Shown here: positions 1-8,965 of the stretch, in pieces
Layout of the letters: every line of letters begins with the position of its first letter
How positions within the stretch are numbered: position 1 is the first letter of the stretch
Assembly (NCBI GenBank): GCA_013286325.1
Contig: JABDFZ010000015.1
Coordinates: 1 to 39,863, forward strand
Reading direction: 5' to 3'
Length of the DNA: 39,863 nt
From: Bacteroidota bacterium
GTDB taxonomy: Bacteria > Bacteroidota > Bacteroidia > Sphingobacteriales > Sphingobacteriaceae
Position numbers and translations under genes: made by a program
Notes under the pieces: model-generated
Told to the model about the DNA's origin: nothing
Seen by the model: the letters and a program-made list of their open reading frames with translations, nothing else
Databases searched by the model: none

Positions 1-992
1 ATTCGCTGCAAAATATATCCTTTAGTATAGCCAATGGCAAACGGCTTTATAATTACCGGATCAGCCTGAAAAGGGAAGTTGATGGATACACTGACAGCGT
101 AGATTTTGGCGAAACAAATGATCAGTTTGTTCTATATAAGGAGTTTTGGAAAAACCCGGGTAAGTATAAGATTACCTTTACCCCAAAGATCCATAAGCAT
201 GGCGGAATGCCAATAATACTATTGCACAAGCTGGCTACCAGCATCAGCTTTACTATATTACCCGCTTTGAGCGTTAGCCATAGTATCCCCTTACGGGTTG
301 TAATACTTATGATCTTTATTTTGGCTATGATTATTGCGCTACTATTTACTTATTATAGGCGGAGGCAAAAACGTTTCCTGGAAGCCGAAGCCCAGCGCAG
401 GCAGATAGCCACCTTGCAATTGCAATCGGTACGCTCACAGCTTAACCCGCATTTCATGTTCAATGCGCTGGCAGGCATCCAAAACTTAATGAATAAAAAT
501 GAAGTAGAATTGGCTAATAAATACCTTGCCCGGTTTGCCCGCATTACACGCAATGTACTTGATGACGGCAATAAAGAGTTAACAACCATTGAGCATGAAG
601 CCGACCTGCTGAATGATTATTTGCAAATGGAACAAATGCGTTTTGGCTTTGAATTCCGGATTGACATTGATGATATTGACCAGCAAATAGAAATTCCGGC
701 CATGCTGTTACAGCCCTTTGTCGAAAACGCTGTCAAACATGGTGTATCAACCTTAAAAGATAAGGGATTGATAACTATAGGCATCGCCAAAAAAGATGGT
801 GATTTGATAATAAACGTGCAGGATAACGGGAAAGGTTTTAGTAACGATGGAACAACAGGGATTGGGATAAAACTTTGTGAAGAACGGATAAAGCTGCTGA
901 ACAGCATCTACAAAAATACCACTATCTTGCTGCATAAGAACTCATTTACTGGTGGCACGCTGATAACAATTGAATTAAAAAACTGGCTGTAA
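1..992 (+). CDS. LytS-type sensor histidine kinase, 5' end outside window
   Basis: Membrane sensor kinase that would phosphorylate the LytTR regulator encoded right after it. The frame is open from base 3 to the stop at 992, so the N-terminus lies outside the window; the internal ATG at 207 is not the real start. The visible part starts with a beta-rich extracytoplasmic stretch ending in ISFTILP, like the Y_Y_Y domain end of Bacteroidota hybrid sensors. One membrane segment follows (about 285-350), then a basic linker and a His_kinase domain (PF06580 type) with LNPHFMFNAL; the phospho-acceptor His codon is at 450-452. The N box LLQPFVENAVKHG and the ATP-lid DNGKGF follow. The next gene starts 3 bases after the stop, so the two are surely co-transcribed. 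The missing upstream part may be a beta-propeller or ligand domain; this is not visible. Confidence 0.93.
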   Translation, partial: SLQNISFSIANGKRLYNYRISLKREVDGYTDSVDFGETNDQFVLYKEFWKNPGKYKITFTPKIHKHGGMPIILLHKLATSISFTILPALSVSHSIPLRVVILMIFILAMIIALLFTYYRRRQKRFLEAEAQRRQIATLQLQSVRSQLNPHFMFNALAGIQNLMNKNEVELANKYLARFARITRNVLDDGNKELTTIEHEADLLNDYLQMEQMRFGFEFRIDIDDIDQQIEIPAMLLQPFVENAVKHGVSTLKDKGLITIGIAKKDGDLIINVQDNGKGFSNDGTTGIGIKLCEERIKLLNSIYKNTTILLHKNSFTGGTLITIELKNWL

Positions 993-995
993 AAA

Positions 996-1751
996 ATGAA
1001 AGCGCTTATTGTTGACGATGAAGCATCAAACCGGGAAAACCTACAGCAATTATTGCAGAGTTATGCCCCGGATGTGGAAGTAGGCGCTGTTGCGGAAGAT
1101 GTTGATACGGCGCTAAAAGCTATAATAATGCACCGGCCTGAGTTGGTGTTTTTGGATATTCAATTGTTTCACCAATCGGGTTTTGACCTGTTGAAACAAC
1201 TGGATGAGATTAATTTTGAGATCATATTTGTTACGGCTTACGATCAGTACGGAATCCAGGCAGTAAAGTTCGCCGCGCTTGATTACCTGCTAAAACCAAT
1301 AGATATTGACGAGCTTACCGCAGCCATCAGCAAAGCACGCAAAGCCATCAGCCAAAAACAAAAGAACGAGCGCCTGGGTTACCTGCTTGAATATTTAAAA
1401 GATGATAACCAGGCAAGGCCCCGCATAGCCCTCCCCCTGTTTGGCGAAACACGCTATGTAAACATTACTGACATTGTTCGCTGTGAGGCTGATAATACCT
1501 ACACCAGATTTGTATTAAATGGAGGCGAGCAAATTCTGGTATCAAAAACATTAAAGGAGTATGCCGGGATGCTGCTCAATTATGGCTTTTTACGTAGCCA
1601 TCAGTCGCATCTGGTTAACATAGTATTTATAAAAAGTTGGCTGCGCGAGGATGGCGGCAGCTTGTTGTTAATTGATGGCGCTAAAATCCCTGTTTCAAAG
1701 CTTAACCGCGAAAAAGTAAAAGAAATGTTGGCTACACAGTTTAAGTTATAG
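996..1751 (+). CDS. LytTR-family response regulator
   Basis: DNA-binding response regulator, 251 residues, the usual size for LytR/AlgR types. The receiver domain (about 1-120) has the acidic pair D7/D8, phospho-acceptor D54 in FLDIQL, T80 and K100 before Pro in YLLKP. A linker follows, then a LytTR domain (about 145-250) with RSHQSHLVN, typical of the beta-strand DNA-binding fold. It starts 3 bases after the kinase gene, so it is the cognate regulator of the upstream LytS-type kinase. Its target genes cannot be told from this window; the next gene is on the opposite strand and converges on it. Confidence 0.95.
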   Translation: MKALIVDDEASNRENLQQLLQSYAPDVEVGAVAEDVDTALKAIIMHRPELVFLDIQLFHQSGFDLLKQLDEINFEIIFVTAYDQYGIQAVKFAALDYLLKPIDIDELTAAISKARKAISQKQKNERLGYLLEYLKDDNQARPRIALPLFGETRYVNITDIVRCEADNTYTRFVLNGGEQILVSKTLKEYAGMLLNYGFLRSHQSHLVNIVFIKSWLREDGGSLLLIDGAKIPVSKLNREKVKEMLATQFKL

Positions 1752-1770
1752 ATGGCTTATAAAAGTCGAA

Positions 1771-1794
1771 GATTTGAAAACTTTGTAAGTCTTA
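1771..1794 (+). repeat. Half-palindrome related to the 9258 hairpin
   Basis: The stretch containing AAAACTTTGTAAGTCTT resembles the right arm of the perfect palindrome at 9258-9294 (AAAACTTCGCAAATCTT). The left arm is badly degraded. It sits between two convergent genes, where a terminator would be expected, but no T-run follows. Confidence 0.4.
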
Positions 1795-1799
1795 CCGCT

Positions 1800-2717
1800 C
1801 TAAAACACTCTCACTGTCTCCTTAATCCAGCTATCCAGATCTGTCATTTGTTGTGCATTATCTTTTGCCCATTTGGCACTTTCAGGAGTGCTTAAACTAA
1901 CCAGCCTTGCGAAGGCAGGCGTGTTTGATGATTGCGCCAGCTGATAAAAGTACGCCGCCATATATTTCCGGAAAAAATCATTGCCCGTTTGATTTTCGGC
2001 AGCCCGGCCAATAGCAGTAAATATGGCCTTTAACTGCGCAGTTAACAGATCGCCTGCGGTTGCGTATTTTCTTTTGCCGGTTTCGGCCACTGCCTGCGTA
2101 ATGGCCTGATTAAGGGCATTTGCATTAGCTTCAATAGCGTGCGGTATCATTTCGCCTGGTTCGGGTTTTAATGCACCACCCTGTAATATGTGCTGTATGT
2201 TCCCGAAAGCCTCGGCGCTGCGGGCGGTGTTTGGTTCAAGTAAAATAAAGCTGCAAAACCCCAGCAATGCCTGTGCCCGTTTATTTTGATGAAAACTTAC
2301 CAATGCATACATTCGCTGGCTACTGGCATGTTTTGGGTCGAGCTTTATGGCTTCGATAGCATATTTTTCTGCTTCGGCATACTGTTTACTTTTAAAACAG
2401 ATCAATCCCAAAAGATCATAAGCGGCGGCATTTAGTTTGGTATCAGCCTTAACTACCTTTTGAAGATAAGGGATGCCTTCTGTTCCTTTATCCGACAAAA
2501 ATAAAGCGTATGCCATCTGATAATCGGCATACAAATTCCCTGTATCAATTTTTAATGCCTGGCTATATTTATCTATAGCTTCGGCATATTTTTTTTCATC
2601 ATTCAGCTTCACGCCTTCCTTAACCAAAGCCCTTGCATCTTCATTATTTTGTGCTGATGCTATACTATTAATGGCAAGTATAAAAAGGGCGATTAACGGG
2701 TATTGAAGATATTTCAT
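1800..2717 (-). CDS. Secreted TPR-repeat protein
   Basis: Protein of 305 residues with a clear signal peptide (hydrophobic stretch followed by SIASAQ, cleavage near residue 22). Residues about 25-160 form three to four tetratricopeptide repeats, recognisable by the spacing of A-x-x-Y/A-x-K-A motifs (EAIDKYSQAL, EAEKYAIEAI). The C-terminal half is helical without a motif I recognise. TPR proteins hold other proteins together, so a periplasmic scaffold role is possible, but no partner is shown by the neighbours: the next gene (serine hydrolase) is divergent, the previous one convergent. No specific function can be given. Confidence 0.85.
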   Translation of the reverse strand: MKYLQYPLIALFILAINSIASAQNNEDARALVKEGVKLNDEKKYAEAIDKYSQALKIDTGNLYADYQMAYALFLSDKGTEGIPYLQKVVKADTKLNAAAYDLLGLICFKSKQYAEAEKYAIEAIKLDPKHASSQRMYALVSFHQNKRAQALLGFCSFILLEPNTARSAEAFGNIQHILQGGALKPEPGEMIPHAIEANANALNQAITQAVAETGKRKYATAGDLLTAQLKAIFTAIGRAAENQTGNDFFRKYMAAYFYQLAQSSNTPAFARLVSLSTPESAKWAKDNAQQMTDLDSWIKETVRVF

Positions 2718-2812
2718 TCCTAAAATTATAAAGATGGATTAACTAAAAGAAAAAATAATTGAAACATTACTTTATTACTGCTGTATAATTTCAGACTTTT
2801 GCCATTTACCAC

Positions 2813-4042
2813 GTGAGAAATTTATTTATGAGATTAGTGTACAAGCCAGCTATAGTATTTACCGCCCTACTGTTTATTTTAACCTCCTGTTCCTCAAAAC
2901 AACAAAACAATAAAGAAGTTAAGCTTCCTGGCCCCAACGCCCCCTTCGATACCAAAGCTTTATTAGCTTATAATCCTAAAAATGCGGACAAAAAGATCGA
3001 CGAGTTTATGAAGCAATTGCATAAAACCCGTGGCTTTAATGGTAATGTACTGGTTGCAAAACATGGCAAAATAATATACGAGAATGCTATTGGCTGGGCC
3101 GATTACCTGCATCGCGACAGCCTGAAAATAAACTCGCGGTTCGAGCTGGCTTCGGTTACCAAAACCATTACATCCACGGCAATTTTAATGTTGCTTGAAC
3201 AAGGCAAGCTAAGCCTTAACGATGATGTAAAAAAATATTTCCCCGATTTCCCATACGATGGCGTTACCATCCGCTTATTGCTTACCCATCGTTCCGGAAT
3301 GATGAATTATGTGTATTTTACTGATGACTTGTACCGGGCACAGCATCTCAATCAAAAAAAGGGTATTACCAATGCCGAAGAAATGGCATTGATAGCTAAA
3401 TACAAGCCAAACCCCTTTAATAAGCCCGATAAAAGGTTTTTATACAACAACTCTAACTTTATGGTGCTTGGCTCTATTATAGAAAAAGTAACAGGGCAAT
3501 CGTATGCCGATTTTGTGATGACGCATATCTTCAAACCATCAGGTATGGAGCATACAGCTGTTTATTCAAAGGCCGTTTACGATAAGATCCCGGTTGATGT
3601 AGTTGGGCACGACAGGGGTCAATGGCGGTATTCAGTCGCTCAGAACTTCCTGGATGGTCCGGTTGGTGATAAAGGGGTTTACAGCACAGTTGGTGACCTT
3701 TATCTTTTCGACAGAGCATTACGCAGCGGCAGGCTCTTAAAACAAGCCACAATGGATTCGGCTTATGTTCCCCGCAACCCTATGCTGCATGGGCATTTTA
3801 GCTACGGATACGGATGGCGCATTTTTGAATCACCAGGTAAACAGGTAATTTATCATACCGGCTGGTGGCACGGTTTCAGGCATATCTATCTGCGCGATAT
3901 AAAAGACGACATTACCGTTGTACTCTTAACAAACCTTTCAAACGGCAGCTTGTTAAAACTTGATGATTTGTTTAAAATTGTCGGGATGCCGGTAGTACGC
4001 AAAAGTGCCTATAATGGCAATGGCGATACGAGTGATGATTGA
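2813..4042 (+). CDS. Class C beta-lactamase-family serine hydrolase (lipoprotein)
   Basis: Penicillin-binding-protein/AmpC-fold serine hydrolase of 409 residues. The three active-site elements are visible: S114-V-T-K117 (SxxK), Y211-N-N213 (YxN) and H348-T-G (the KTG equivalent). The N-terminus has a hydrophobic segment ending in LTSC, a lipobox with the lipidated Cys at residue 26, so it is probably an anchored lipoprotein. The open frame starts with GTG at 2813; the ATG at 2828 five codons later gives an equally good signal peptide and may be the true start. Family members include D-aminopeptidases, esterases and peptidoglycan DD-peptidases; the sequence alone does not choose among these, and true beta-lactamase activity is not implied. 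It is divergent from the TPR protein gene, with a 95-base spacer. Confidence 0.9.
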   Translation: MRNLFMRLVYKPAIVFTALLFILTSCSSKQQNNKEVKLPGPNAPFDTKALLAYNPKNADKKIDEFMKQLHKTRGFNGNVLVAKHGKIIYENAIGWADYLHRDSLKINSRFELASVTKTITSTAILMLLEQGKLSLNDDVKKYFPDFPYDGVTIRLLLTHRSGMMNYVYFTDDLYRAQHLNQKKGITNAEEMALIAKYKPNPFNKPDKRFLYNNSNFMVLGSIIEKVTGQSYADFVMTHIFKPSGMEHTAVYSKAVYDKIPVDVVGHDRGQWRYSVAQNFLDGPVGDKGVYSTVGDLYLFDRALRSGRLLKQATMDSAYVPRNPMLHGHFSYGYGWRIFESPGKQVIYHTGWWHGFRHIYLRDIKDDITVVLLTNLSNGSLLKLDDLFKIVGMPVVRKSAYNGNGDTSDD

Positions 4043-4048
4043 TTAAAT

Positions 4049-4135
4049 ATTGTTGAAGGTTGTACTGTTTGAATGTTGAAACGTTAACTTTAATTTATCA
4101 AAACCAACATTACAACTTTTCAACCTTACAACATT
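4049..4135. repeat. Inverted-arm repeat with about 8-base period (GTTGnnnn family)
   Basis: Left arm 4049-4091 repeats GTTG about every eight bases; right arm 4104-4135 carries the complementary CAAC at the same spacing. Reading the right arm on the minus strand gives a sequence matching the left arm with two one-base gaps. The pair can form an imperfect hairpin in the spacer between the serine hydrolase gene and ybaB. Confidence 0.65.
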
Positions 4136-4149
4136 AAAACAACAACCCC

Positions 4150-4449
4150 ATGTTCGATAAACTAATGTAGGCCCAGCAAAAGGCTGGCGAAATAAAACAA
4201 AGGCTTGATGCCATAACGGTAACAGGCAGCGCAGAAGGCGGAAAAATTACGGTGAACGCTAATGCCAATAAAATAATCCAGTCGGTAGTTATTGATGATG
4301 ATTTTTTTAAAGAAGCCGATAAGGAACAATTGGAAGAACTACTTGTTATAGCCATAAATAAAGCCATGCAACAGGCAGATAATGTGAGCCAAAGCGAAAT
4401 GGCAGCTATGACCAAAGATATGTTTGGCGGCCTTGGCGGGTTATTTTAG
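4150..4449 (+). pseudogene. YbaB/EbfC nucleoid-associated protein gene with amber stop at codon 7
   Basis: YbaB/EbfC proteins are small dimeric DNA-binding proteins that coat the nucleoid. Translation from ATG 4150 gives MFDKLM, then TAG at 4168-4170, then AQQKAGEIKQRLD and a full family sequence to the stop at 4449. With a Gln at that codon the protein would be 99 residues, a normal length, and one base change (CAG to TAG) explains the break. The rest looks intact: a central beta-sheet with GKITVNANANK, VIDDDF, then a helix and a glycine-rich tail (GGLGGLF). No good restart codon precedes the beta-sheet; the next GTG, at 4252, would lose the first helix. So it is a recent pseudogene, a recoded gene or a sequencing error. 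Inverted repeats flank it on both sides. Confidence 0.8.
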
Positions 4450-4457
4450 AAAATTTA

Positions 4458-4544
4458 AATATTGAATAATGAATGCTAAACATCGAACGCCGAAGTTTAT
4501 TCTTCACTTCATCATTCAAAATCCAACATTCGGTGTTCGATATT
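4458..4544. repeat. Inverted-arm repeat with 7-base period (CGAACAC/TGAATAA family)
   Basis: Two 39-base arms (4458-4496 and 4506-4544) around a 9-base loop. Each arm is a run of degenerate heptamers beginning with YGAA; in the left arm GAA falls at intervals of 7, 14 and 7. The right arm read on the minus strand matches the left at about two thirds of positions, and many differences are T/C transitions. It lies in the spacer between ybaB and the metal-dependent hydrolase gene. It could act as an RNA hairpin or be an old insertion. Confidence 0.75.
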
Positions 4545-4578
4545 AATAAATCTATTCATTGATATAATAAATCATTCT

Positions 4579-5256
4579 ATGAAAACCACTTTTTACGGGC
4601 AGTCGTCCTTTATGATTGAAGCAGGTGGAAAAAAACTGCTATTCGACCCTTTTATCTCTCCAAACCCAATGGCAAAAGATATTGATATCAATAGCCTTAA
4701 ACCTGATTATATCCTTGTTTCACATGGGCACGGCGACCATGTTGCCGATTTGATAGCCATTCAGAAAAACAGTAATGCAATAGTGATCTGCATAGCCGAA
4801 ATAGCAAACTGGCTTGGCAAACATGGCATAAATAATGCTCATGGTATGAACATTGGCGGTGGCTTTAATTTTGATTTCGGCCGTGTAAAAATGGTTAATG
4901 CCGTGCACTCAAGCACTATGCCTGATGGCGCACCGGGCGGAAACCCTGCCGGGTTTGTCCTTTATGTTGATGGGAAAACCATTTACTACGCAGGCGATAC
5001 AGCCCTTACCTATGATATGAAGTTACTGGCTGATGAAAACCTTGACTGGGCCTTTTTGCCGATCGGGGATAATTATACTATGGATACCAGCGATGCTATA
5101 AAAGCTACGGACTTTATAAATTGCAAAAATGTTATCGGGATGCATTATGATACCTTCCCGGTAATAAAGATTGATAAGAAAGACGCTGTAGAAAAATTTG
5201 TAAAAGCGGGGATCAACATAAAATTACCTGAAATAGGCGAAAGCATAGAGCTATAG
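4579..5256 (+). CDS. Metallo-beta-lactamase-fold hydrolase (UPF0173 type)
   Basis: Cytoplasmic metal-dependent hydrolase of 225 residues, the usual length for the UPF0173/YtkL group. The metal motif H49-G-H51-G-D53-H54 is complete, with further likely ligands in VNAVHSS, YYAGDTAL and GMHYDTFP. No signal peptide. Members of this group have no well-established substrate; related folds open lactones or cleave phosphodiesters. It stands alone on the plus strand downstream of the broken ybaB gene, about 120 bases before the next gene, so neighbours give no clue. Confidence 0.9.
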   Translation: MKTTFYGQSSFMIEAGGKKLLFDPFISPNPMAKDIDINSLKPDYILVSHGHGDHVADLIAIQKNSNAIVICIAEIANWLGKHGINNAHGMNIGGGFNFDFGRVKMVNAVHSSTMPDGAPGGNPAGFVLYVDGKTIYYAGDTALTYDMKLLADENLDWAFLPIGDNYTMDTSDAIKATDFINCKNVIGMHYDTFPVIKIDKKDAVEKFVKAGINIKLPEIGESIEL

Positions 5257-5373
5257 ATACACAAGCCGTTATCCATAACACAACTATTTATTTCAAATAA
5301 TTCATAAAGCCATTGGGGATACTTCTCCAGTGGCTATTTACTATATTTACTAATCATAGACTGACATTATCAG

Positions 5374-6204
5374 ATGATTACTGAATATAAATCACCGCAA
5401 TTATTCTTAAATGGTACCGAACATTTTTTGGAGGAGAAAGAAATAGAAAACAATCTTATTTTGGGGATATGTAATGGGTTTGCCAATAAAAGCCAGGTAC
5501 AGGAAGGCTGTGTATTTATTAATTCCTCCAGGGGTAATAATGTAAAGGCGGCATCAATTAAAACTGCTGCCAAAGCAATTATTGCAGGGGAGACCCCAAA
5601 AAGCATATACATAAAAGAATTAGCCGATTACTACCTGGAAAATAATATTGATTTAAAGGGCGTGTTTGGAGAAAATTTTTATGCAAACATGTTTTCTGAT
5701 TTCTATGGCAAGGAACAATTTATTGATATGACGTTGATAGTTCATAAATTAACGGCTGTAAATAAGTTGCCGCTCGCAACAGGTAAATTTGAAATGGCCA
5801 ACAGTACAGATATTGATTTGGTAGCCAGATGGTCAATGACATTTGAAGAGGAAAAAAATCCTGCAGTACGAAAAAGTAAGGATCAGGTTCTAAAAATTAC
5901 ACAAGACAAAATTGCTTTAGGAGACGTTTTTAAGTGGACCGACAAAGGTAATGTGGTATGCATAGCTACGATAAACCGCAAAACAAAAAATGCCGGCATA
6001 GTTGGGCTTGTGTATACCCCCGAAGAATACAGGAGCAATGGCTATGCAACAAGCCACGTTCAAAAACTGAGCGAATACATTTTAAAAAATGGCTTTAAAT
6101 ATTGTGCGCTTTTTACCGACAAAGCAAATCCCACATCAAATTCTATCTACAAAAAAATTGGATATACGCCAGTTGCTGAGTTTATGGATATCGGATATAA
6201 ATAG
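5374..6204 (+). CDS. GNAT-family N-acetyltransferase
   Basis: Protein of 276 residues with a GNAT fold in the C-terminal half (about 140-276). The acetyl-CoA-binding region shows AGIVGLVYTPEEYRSNGYA, a variant of the R/Q-x-x-G-x-G/A loop, followed by a helix and NPTSNSIYKKIGY, the usual C-terminal signature. The N-terminal half is less conserved and resembles the extension of FR47-like acetyltransferases. Substrate unknown. A strong bidirectional terminator separates it from the convergent glgC gene. Confidence 0.85.
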   Translation: MITEYKSPQLFLNGTEHFLEEKEIENNLILGICNGFANKSQVQEGCVFINSSRGNNVKAASIKTAAKAIIAGETPKSIYIKELADYYLENNIDLKGVFGENFYANMFSDFYGKEQFIDMTLIVHKLTAVNKLPLATGKFEMANSTDIDLVARWSMTFEEEKNPAVRKSKDQVLKITQDKIALGDVFKWTDKGNVVCIATINRKTKNAGIVGLVYTPEEYRSNGYATSHVQKLSEYILKNGFKYCALFTDKANPTSNSIYKKIGYTPVAEFMDIGYK

Positions 6205-6233
6205 TATTCCCCAACTGGCATAATATAAAAAAA

Positions 6234-6263
6234 GTCCCCTGAAATTATCAGGGACCTTTTTTA
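6234..6263. terminator. Bidirectional intrinsic terminator between GNAT gene and glgC
   Basis: Stem GTCCCCTGA / TCAGGGAC with one bulged C and a 5-base loop, A-run on the left and T-run on the right. It serves the GNAT gene on plus and glgC on minus. Confidence 0.88.
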
Positions 6264-6281
6264 AGGATGTTTCCTATTGTC

Positions 6282-7544
6282 TTAAATTATAGTGCCGTTT
6301 GGTATAACTGCACGTTTTTTTACAATTACAATTCCATCCTGAACGACATACGATCCGTAGTCGCCGTTTTCAAGAGGTTCGCCGCAATTTATCTGCACAT
6401 CATCACCAATACAAGTGTTCTTATCAATAATTGCATTGCGGATATGGCACCTGTCGCCTATGCCCATAATTGGCGACTGGCTTTCGTGCGATTCCTGTAA
6501 CTGCTCCAGGGTTTGGTAATTATCGCTACCCATTACATAGCAGTTTTCAATAATTGATTCAAAACCAATACGGCTTCGGATACCAATAATCGAGCGGCTT
6601 ATCTGGCTGGCATTAATAATGCAACCATCGGCAATAATTACCTTATCTACATGCGTGCCCGACATTTTTGATGGTGGCAGCATCCGCGCACGGGTATAAA
6701 TAGGGTGCTTATCAAACAAATTAAATTGTGGGATATCGTCGGTCAGGCCAAGGTTAGCTTCAAAAAATGATGGTATGGTACCAATATCGGTCCAATAGCC
6801 TTCATACTGGTAACTCAATACCCTATGATTGTTTATTGATTGAGGGATGATCTCCTTACCAAAATCGGTATGGTCATTGCCTTCAAGCAGTTCATATAAA
6901 AGCTTGCGGTTAAAGATATATATCCCCATTGATGCAAGGTATAACCTTCCCTCGGCTTCCATTTGCGGGCTAACTTCCGACGCCCAGCTTTCAAAGTTAG
7001 TTTTGGGTTTTTCAATAAAGGCTGTTACCATACTTTGGTCGTCCGTCTTCAATATCCCGAACCCCGGCACATCATTGGCATGCACAGGTATAGTTGCTAT
7101 GGAGATCTCTGCATTTGCAGCAATGTGCTGCTCAATCATCTGTTCAAAATCCATCTGGTATAACTGGTCTCCCGAAAGGATCAGCACATATTCAAAATCA
7201 TGTACAGCTAAGTGGTGCAAGCTTTGGCGCACAGCATCGGCAGTGCCCTGGTACCAGCCCACATTCGTTGGTGTTTGCTCGGCTGCCAGTATATCAACAA
7301 ATGCCTCACTGAAATTGCTGAAATGATAGGTATTTTTTATATGCTTGTTAAGCGATGCCGAATTAAACTGCGTTAATACATAAATTCTGTGAATACCCGA
7401 ATGCAAACAGTTGGAGATCGGGATGTCAACAAGGCGGTATTTACCGGCAATTGGTACAGCCGGTTTTGAACGGGTTGTGGTTAACGGTGCAAGGCGACTG
7501 CCTTGTCCGCCACCAAGTACAATGCAAATTACTTTAGATGTCAT
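6282..7544 (-). CDS. glgC: Glucose-1-phosphate adenylyltransferase
   Basis: Makes ADP-glucose from ATP and glucose-1-phosphate, the committed step of bacterial glycogen synthesis. 420 residues, normal for GlgC. The nucleotidyltransferase signature GGGQGSRLAPLT is at residues 11-22, followed by SKPAVPIAGKYRLVDIPISN with the phosphate-binding lysine, the metal/catalytic region LILSGDQLYQMDF, FIEKP near residue 160, and a C-terminal left-handed beta-helix (about 300-420) that in known enzymes carries allosteric contacts. Its ATG overlaps the glgA stop by four bases (ATGA at 7541-7544), so the two are translationally coupled. No branching enzyme or phosphorylase gene is in the window. Confidence 0.97.
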   Translation of the reverse strand: MTSKVICIVLGGGQGSRLAPLTTTRSKPAVPIAGKYRLVDIPISNCLHSGIHRIYVLTQFNSASLNKHIKNTYHFSNFSEAFVDILAAEQTPTNVGWYQGTADAVRQSLHHLAVHDFEYVLILSGDQLYQMDFEQMIEQHIAANAEISIATIPVHANDVPGFGILKTDDQSMVTAFIEKPKTNFESWASEVSPQMEAEGRLYLASMGIYIFNRKLLYELLEGNDHTDFGKEIIPQSINNHRVLSYQYEGYWTDIGTIPSFFEANLGLTDDIPQFNLFDKHPIYTRARMLPPSKMSGTHVDKVIIADGCIINASQISRSIIGIRSRIGFESIIENCYVMGSDNYQTLEQLQESHESQSPIMGIGDRCHIRNAIIDKNTCIGDDVQINCGEPLENGDYGSYVVQDGIVIVKKRAVIPNGTII

Positions 7545-8965
7545 ATAGTTAGATTTAAGCTTTCATAAAGGTTTATATATTCTTTAGCCGACCGGTCCCA
7601 CGAAAAATCGAGCGACATCATTAATTTGCGGAGGGCTTGCAGGTGTTTGGTATTATCATAAAGTACAAGGGCACGGCTTACAGCAATGCAGATATCTTCA
7701 ACGCTGGCGTTATTATACCTGATGCCATAACCGCCTTCATCGCCAAAATCAATAACGGTATCTTTCAGGCCACCAGTGCTCCTCACCATTGGTAAAGTTC
7801 CGTAACGAAGGGAATATAATTGGTTAAGGCCACATGGTTCAACGCGCGATGGCATCAGCAAAAAGTCGGACCCGGCATAAACCTGGTGCGCAAGCGCCTC
7901 GTCATACCCTATAAATGCAGTGCACTGATCAGGATAAAAATCTTTTAGCTGCAGCAACTCGCTTTCCATTTCTTTATCCCCGGCACCCAGCACTAAAAAG
8001 TTAAACTTGCCGGGATGTTCGTTAAAGCTTTGCTCCATCGCAGTAGCTAAAAGGTCGGCACCCTTTTCAATAACCAGGCGGCCAATAAATGATACCAATG
8101 GCACATCAGGCGATAGGTTAAACCTGCTGCATAAGGCTTCTTTATTTGCCTGTTTGCCTTTTGCCTGCATTTTTATAGAGAATTTTTCGGCGATCATCAG
8201 GTCCGTCTTCGGGTCCCATATATCGGTGTCAATTCCGTTTATAATACCAACGCCCTTAGCCTTTTCAAGATAAAATAAGTATTCGAGCCCGTTTGAGTTG
8301 ATAGTAAGCTCTTCCAGGTAAGTAGGCGAAACGGTTGTGTAACGCCAGCAGCATTTTACCGCACAGGCCAGGGGATTTATGCCGCCTGCCCAGTCGAGCA
8401 GTCCTGTTTTTGTAAGGTCGATCTCCGGCAGGTACGAAAGCTTATCCCAACCAAAGGCACCATGATACTGGCCATTATGGATAGTAAATATTGTAGGCGT
8501 ATCAGCAAGCCTTGTATATAATTTTGAATGATATAATAAAAACGGAACAAGGCCTGAATGATGGTCGTGACAGTGGATGAGGTCAGGCTTTTGCTGTGAG
8601 TAGCTTATCCAGTCTAAAAATGCTATCTGGAAGGCGATAAATTGCTCCGTTTCATCCGGATAACTATAAATGTTTTCACGGTCTATCAGCCCCGGGATCT
8701 TTACTAAGTATAATTCGAATCCAAGCTTATCCGTTTTTTCTTTTAGTATCTCGAAATACAGCCGCCTTATCCCCAGCAGGGTCGAACTTTGAAAAACCGT
8801 TTCAAACTCATTTTCCTGTACAAACTTGCGGTTATAATAGGGCATTACAACAGCCGCCTGCATCCCCAACAGGTTTTGATATTTAGGTAGCGCCCCAACC
8901 ACATCTGCCAGCCCGCCAACCTTGGCAACGGGATAACACTCGGCACTCAGGTGAAAGATTCTCAT
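7541..8965 (-). CDS. glgA: Glycogen synthase (ADP-glucose dependent, GT5)
   Basis: Extends alpha-1,4-glucan chains with ADP-glucose; cytoplasmic. 474 residues, normal length. The N-terminal ADP-glucose-binding motif reads K15-V-G-G-L-A-D-V-V-G; many GlgA proteins have KTGG. The C-terminal GT-B half has FIGRLVIEKGADLL and PSRVEPCGLNQLY, with the donor-binding Glu in the latter. It is first in the glgA-glgC operon, with a four-base overlap. Its 337-base upstream spacer holds a palindrome at 9115-9130 that could be an operator, but nothing proves it. Confidence 0.97.
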   Translation of the reverse strand: MRIFHLSAECYPVAKVGGLADVVGALPKYQNLLGMQAAVVMPYYNRKFVQENEFETVFQSSTLLGIRRLYFEILKEKTDKLGFELYLVKIPGLIDRENIYSYPDETEQFIAFQIAFLDWISYSQQKPDLIHCHDHHSGLVPFLLYHSKLYTRLADTPTIFTIHNGQYHGAFGWDKLSYLPEIDLTKTGLLDWAGGINPLACAVKCCWRYTTVSPTYLEELTINSNGLEYLFYLEKAKGVGIINGIDTDIWDPKTDLMIAEKFSIKMQAKGKQANKEALCSRFNLSPDVPLVSFIGRLVIEKGADLLATAMEQSFNEHPGKFNFLVLGAGDKEMESELLQLKDFYPDQCTAFIGYDEALAHQVYAGSDFLLMPSRVEPCGLNQLYSLRYGTLPMVRSTGGLKDTVIDFGDEGGYGIRYNNASVEDICIAVSRALVLYDNTKHLQALRKLMMSLDFSWDRSAKEYINLYESLNLTI

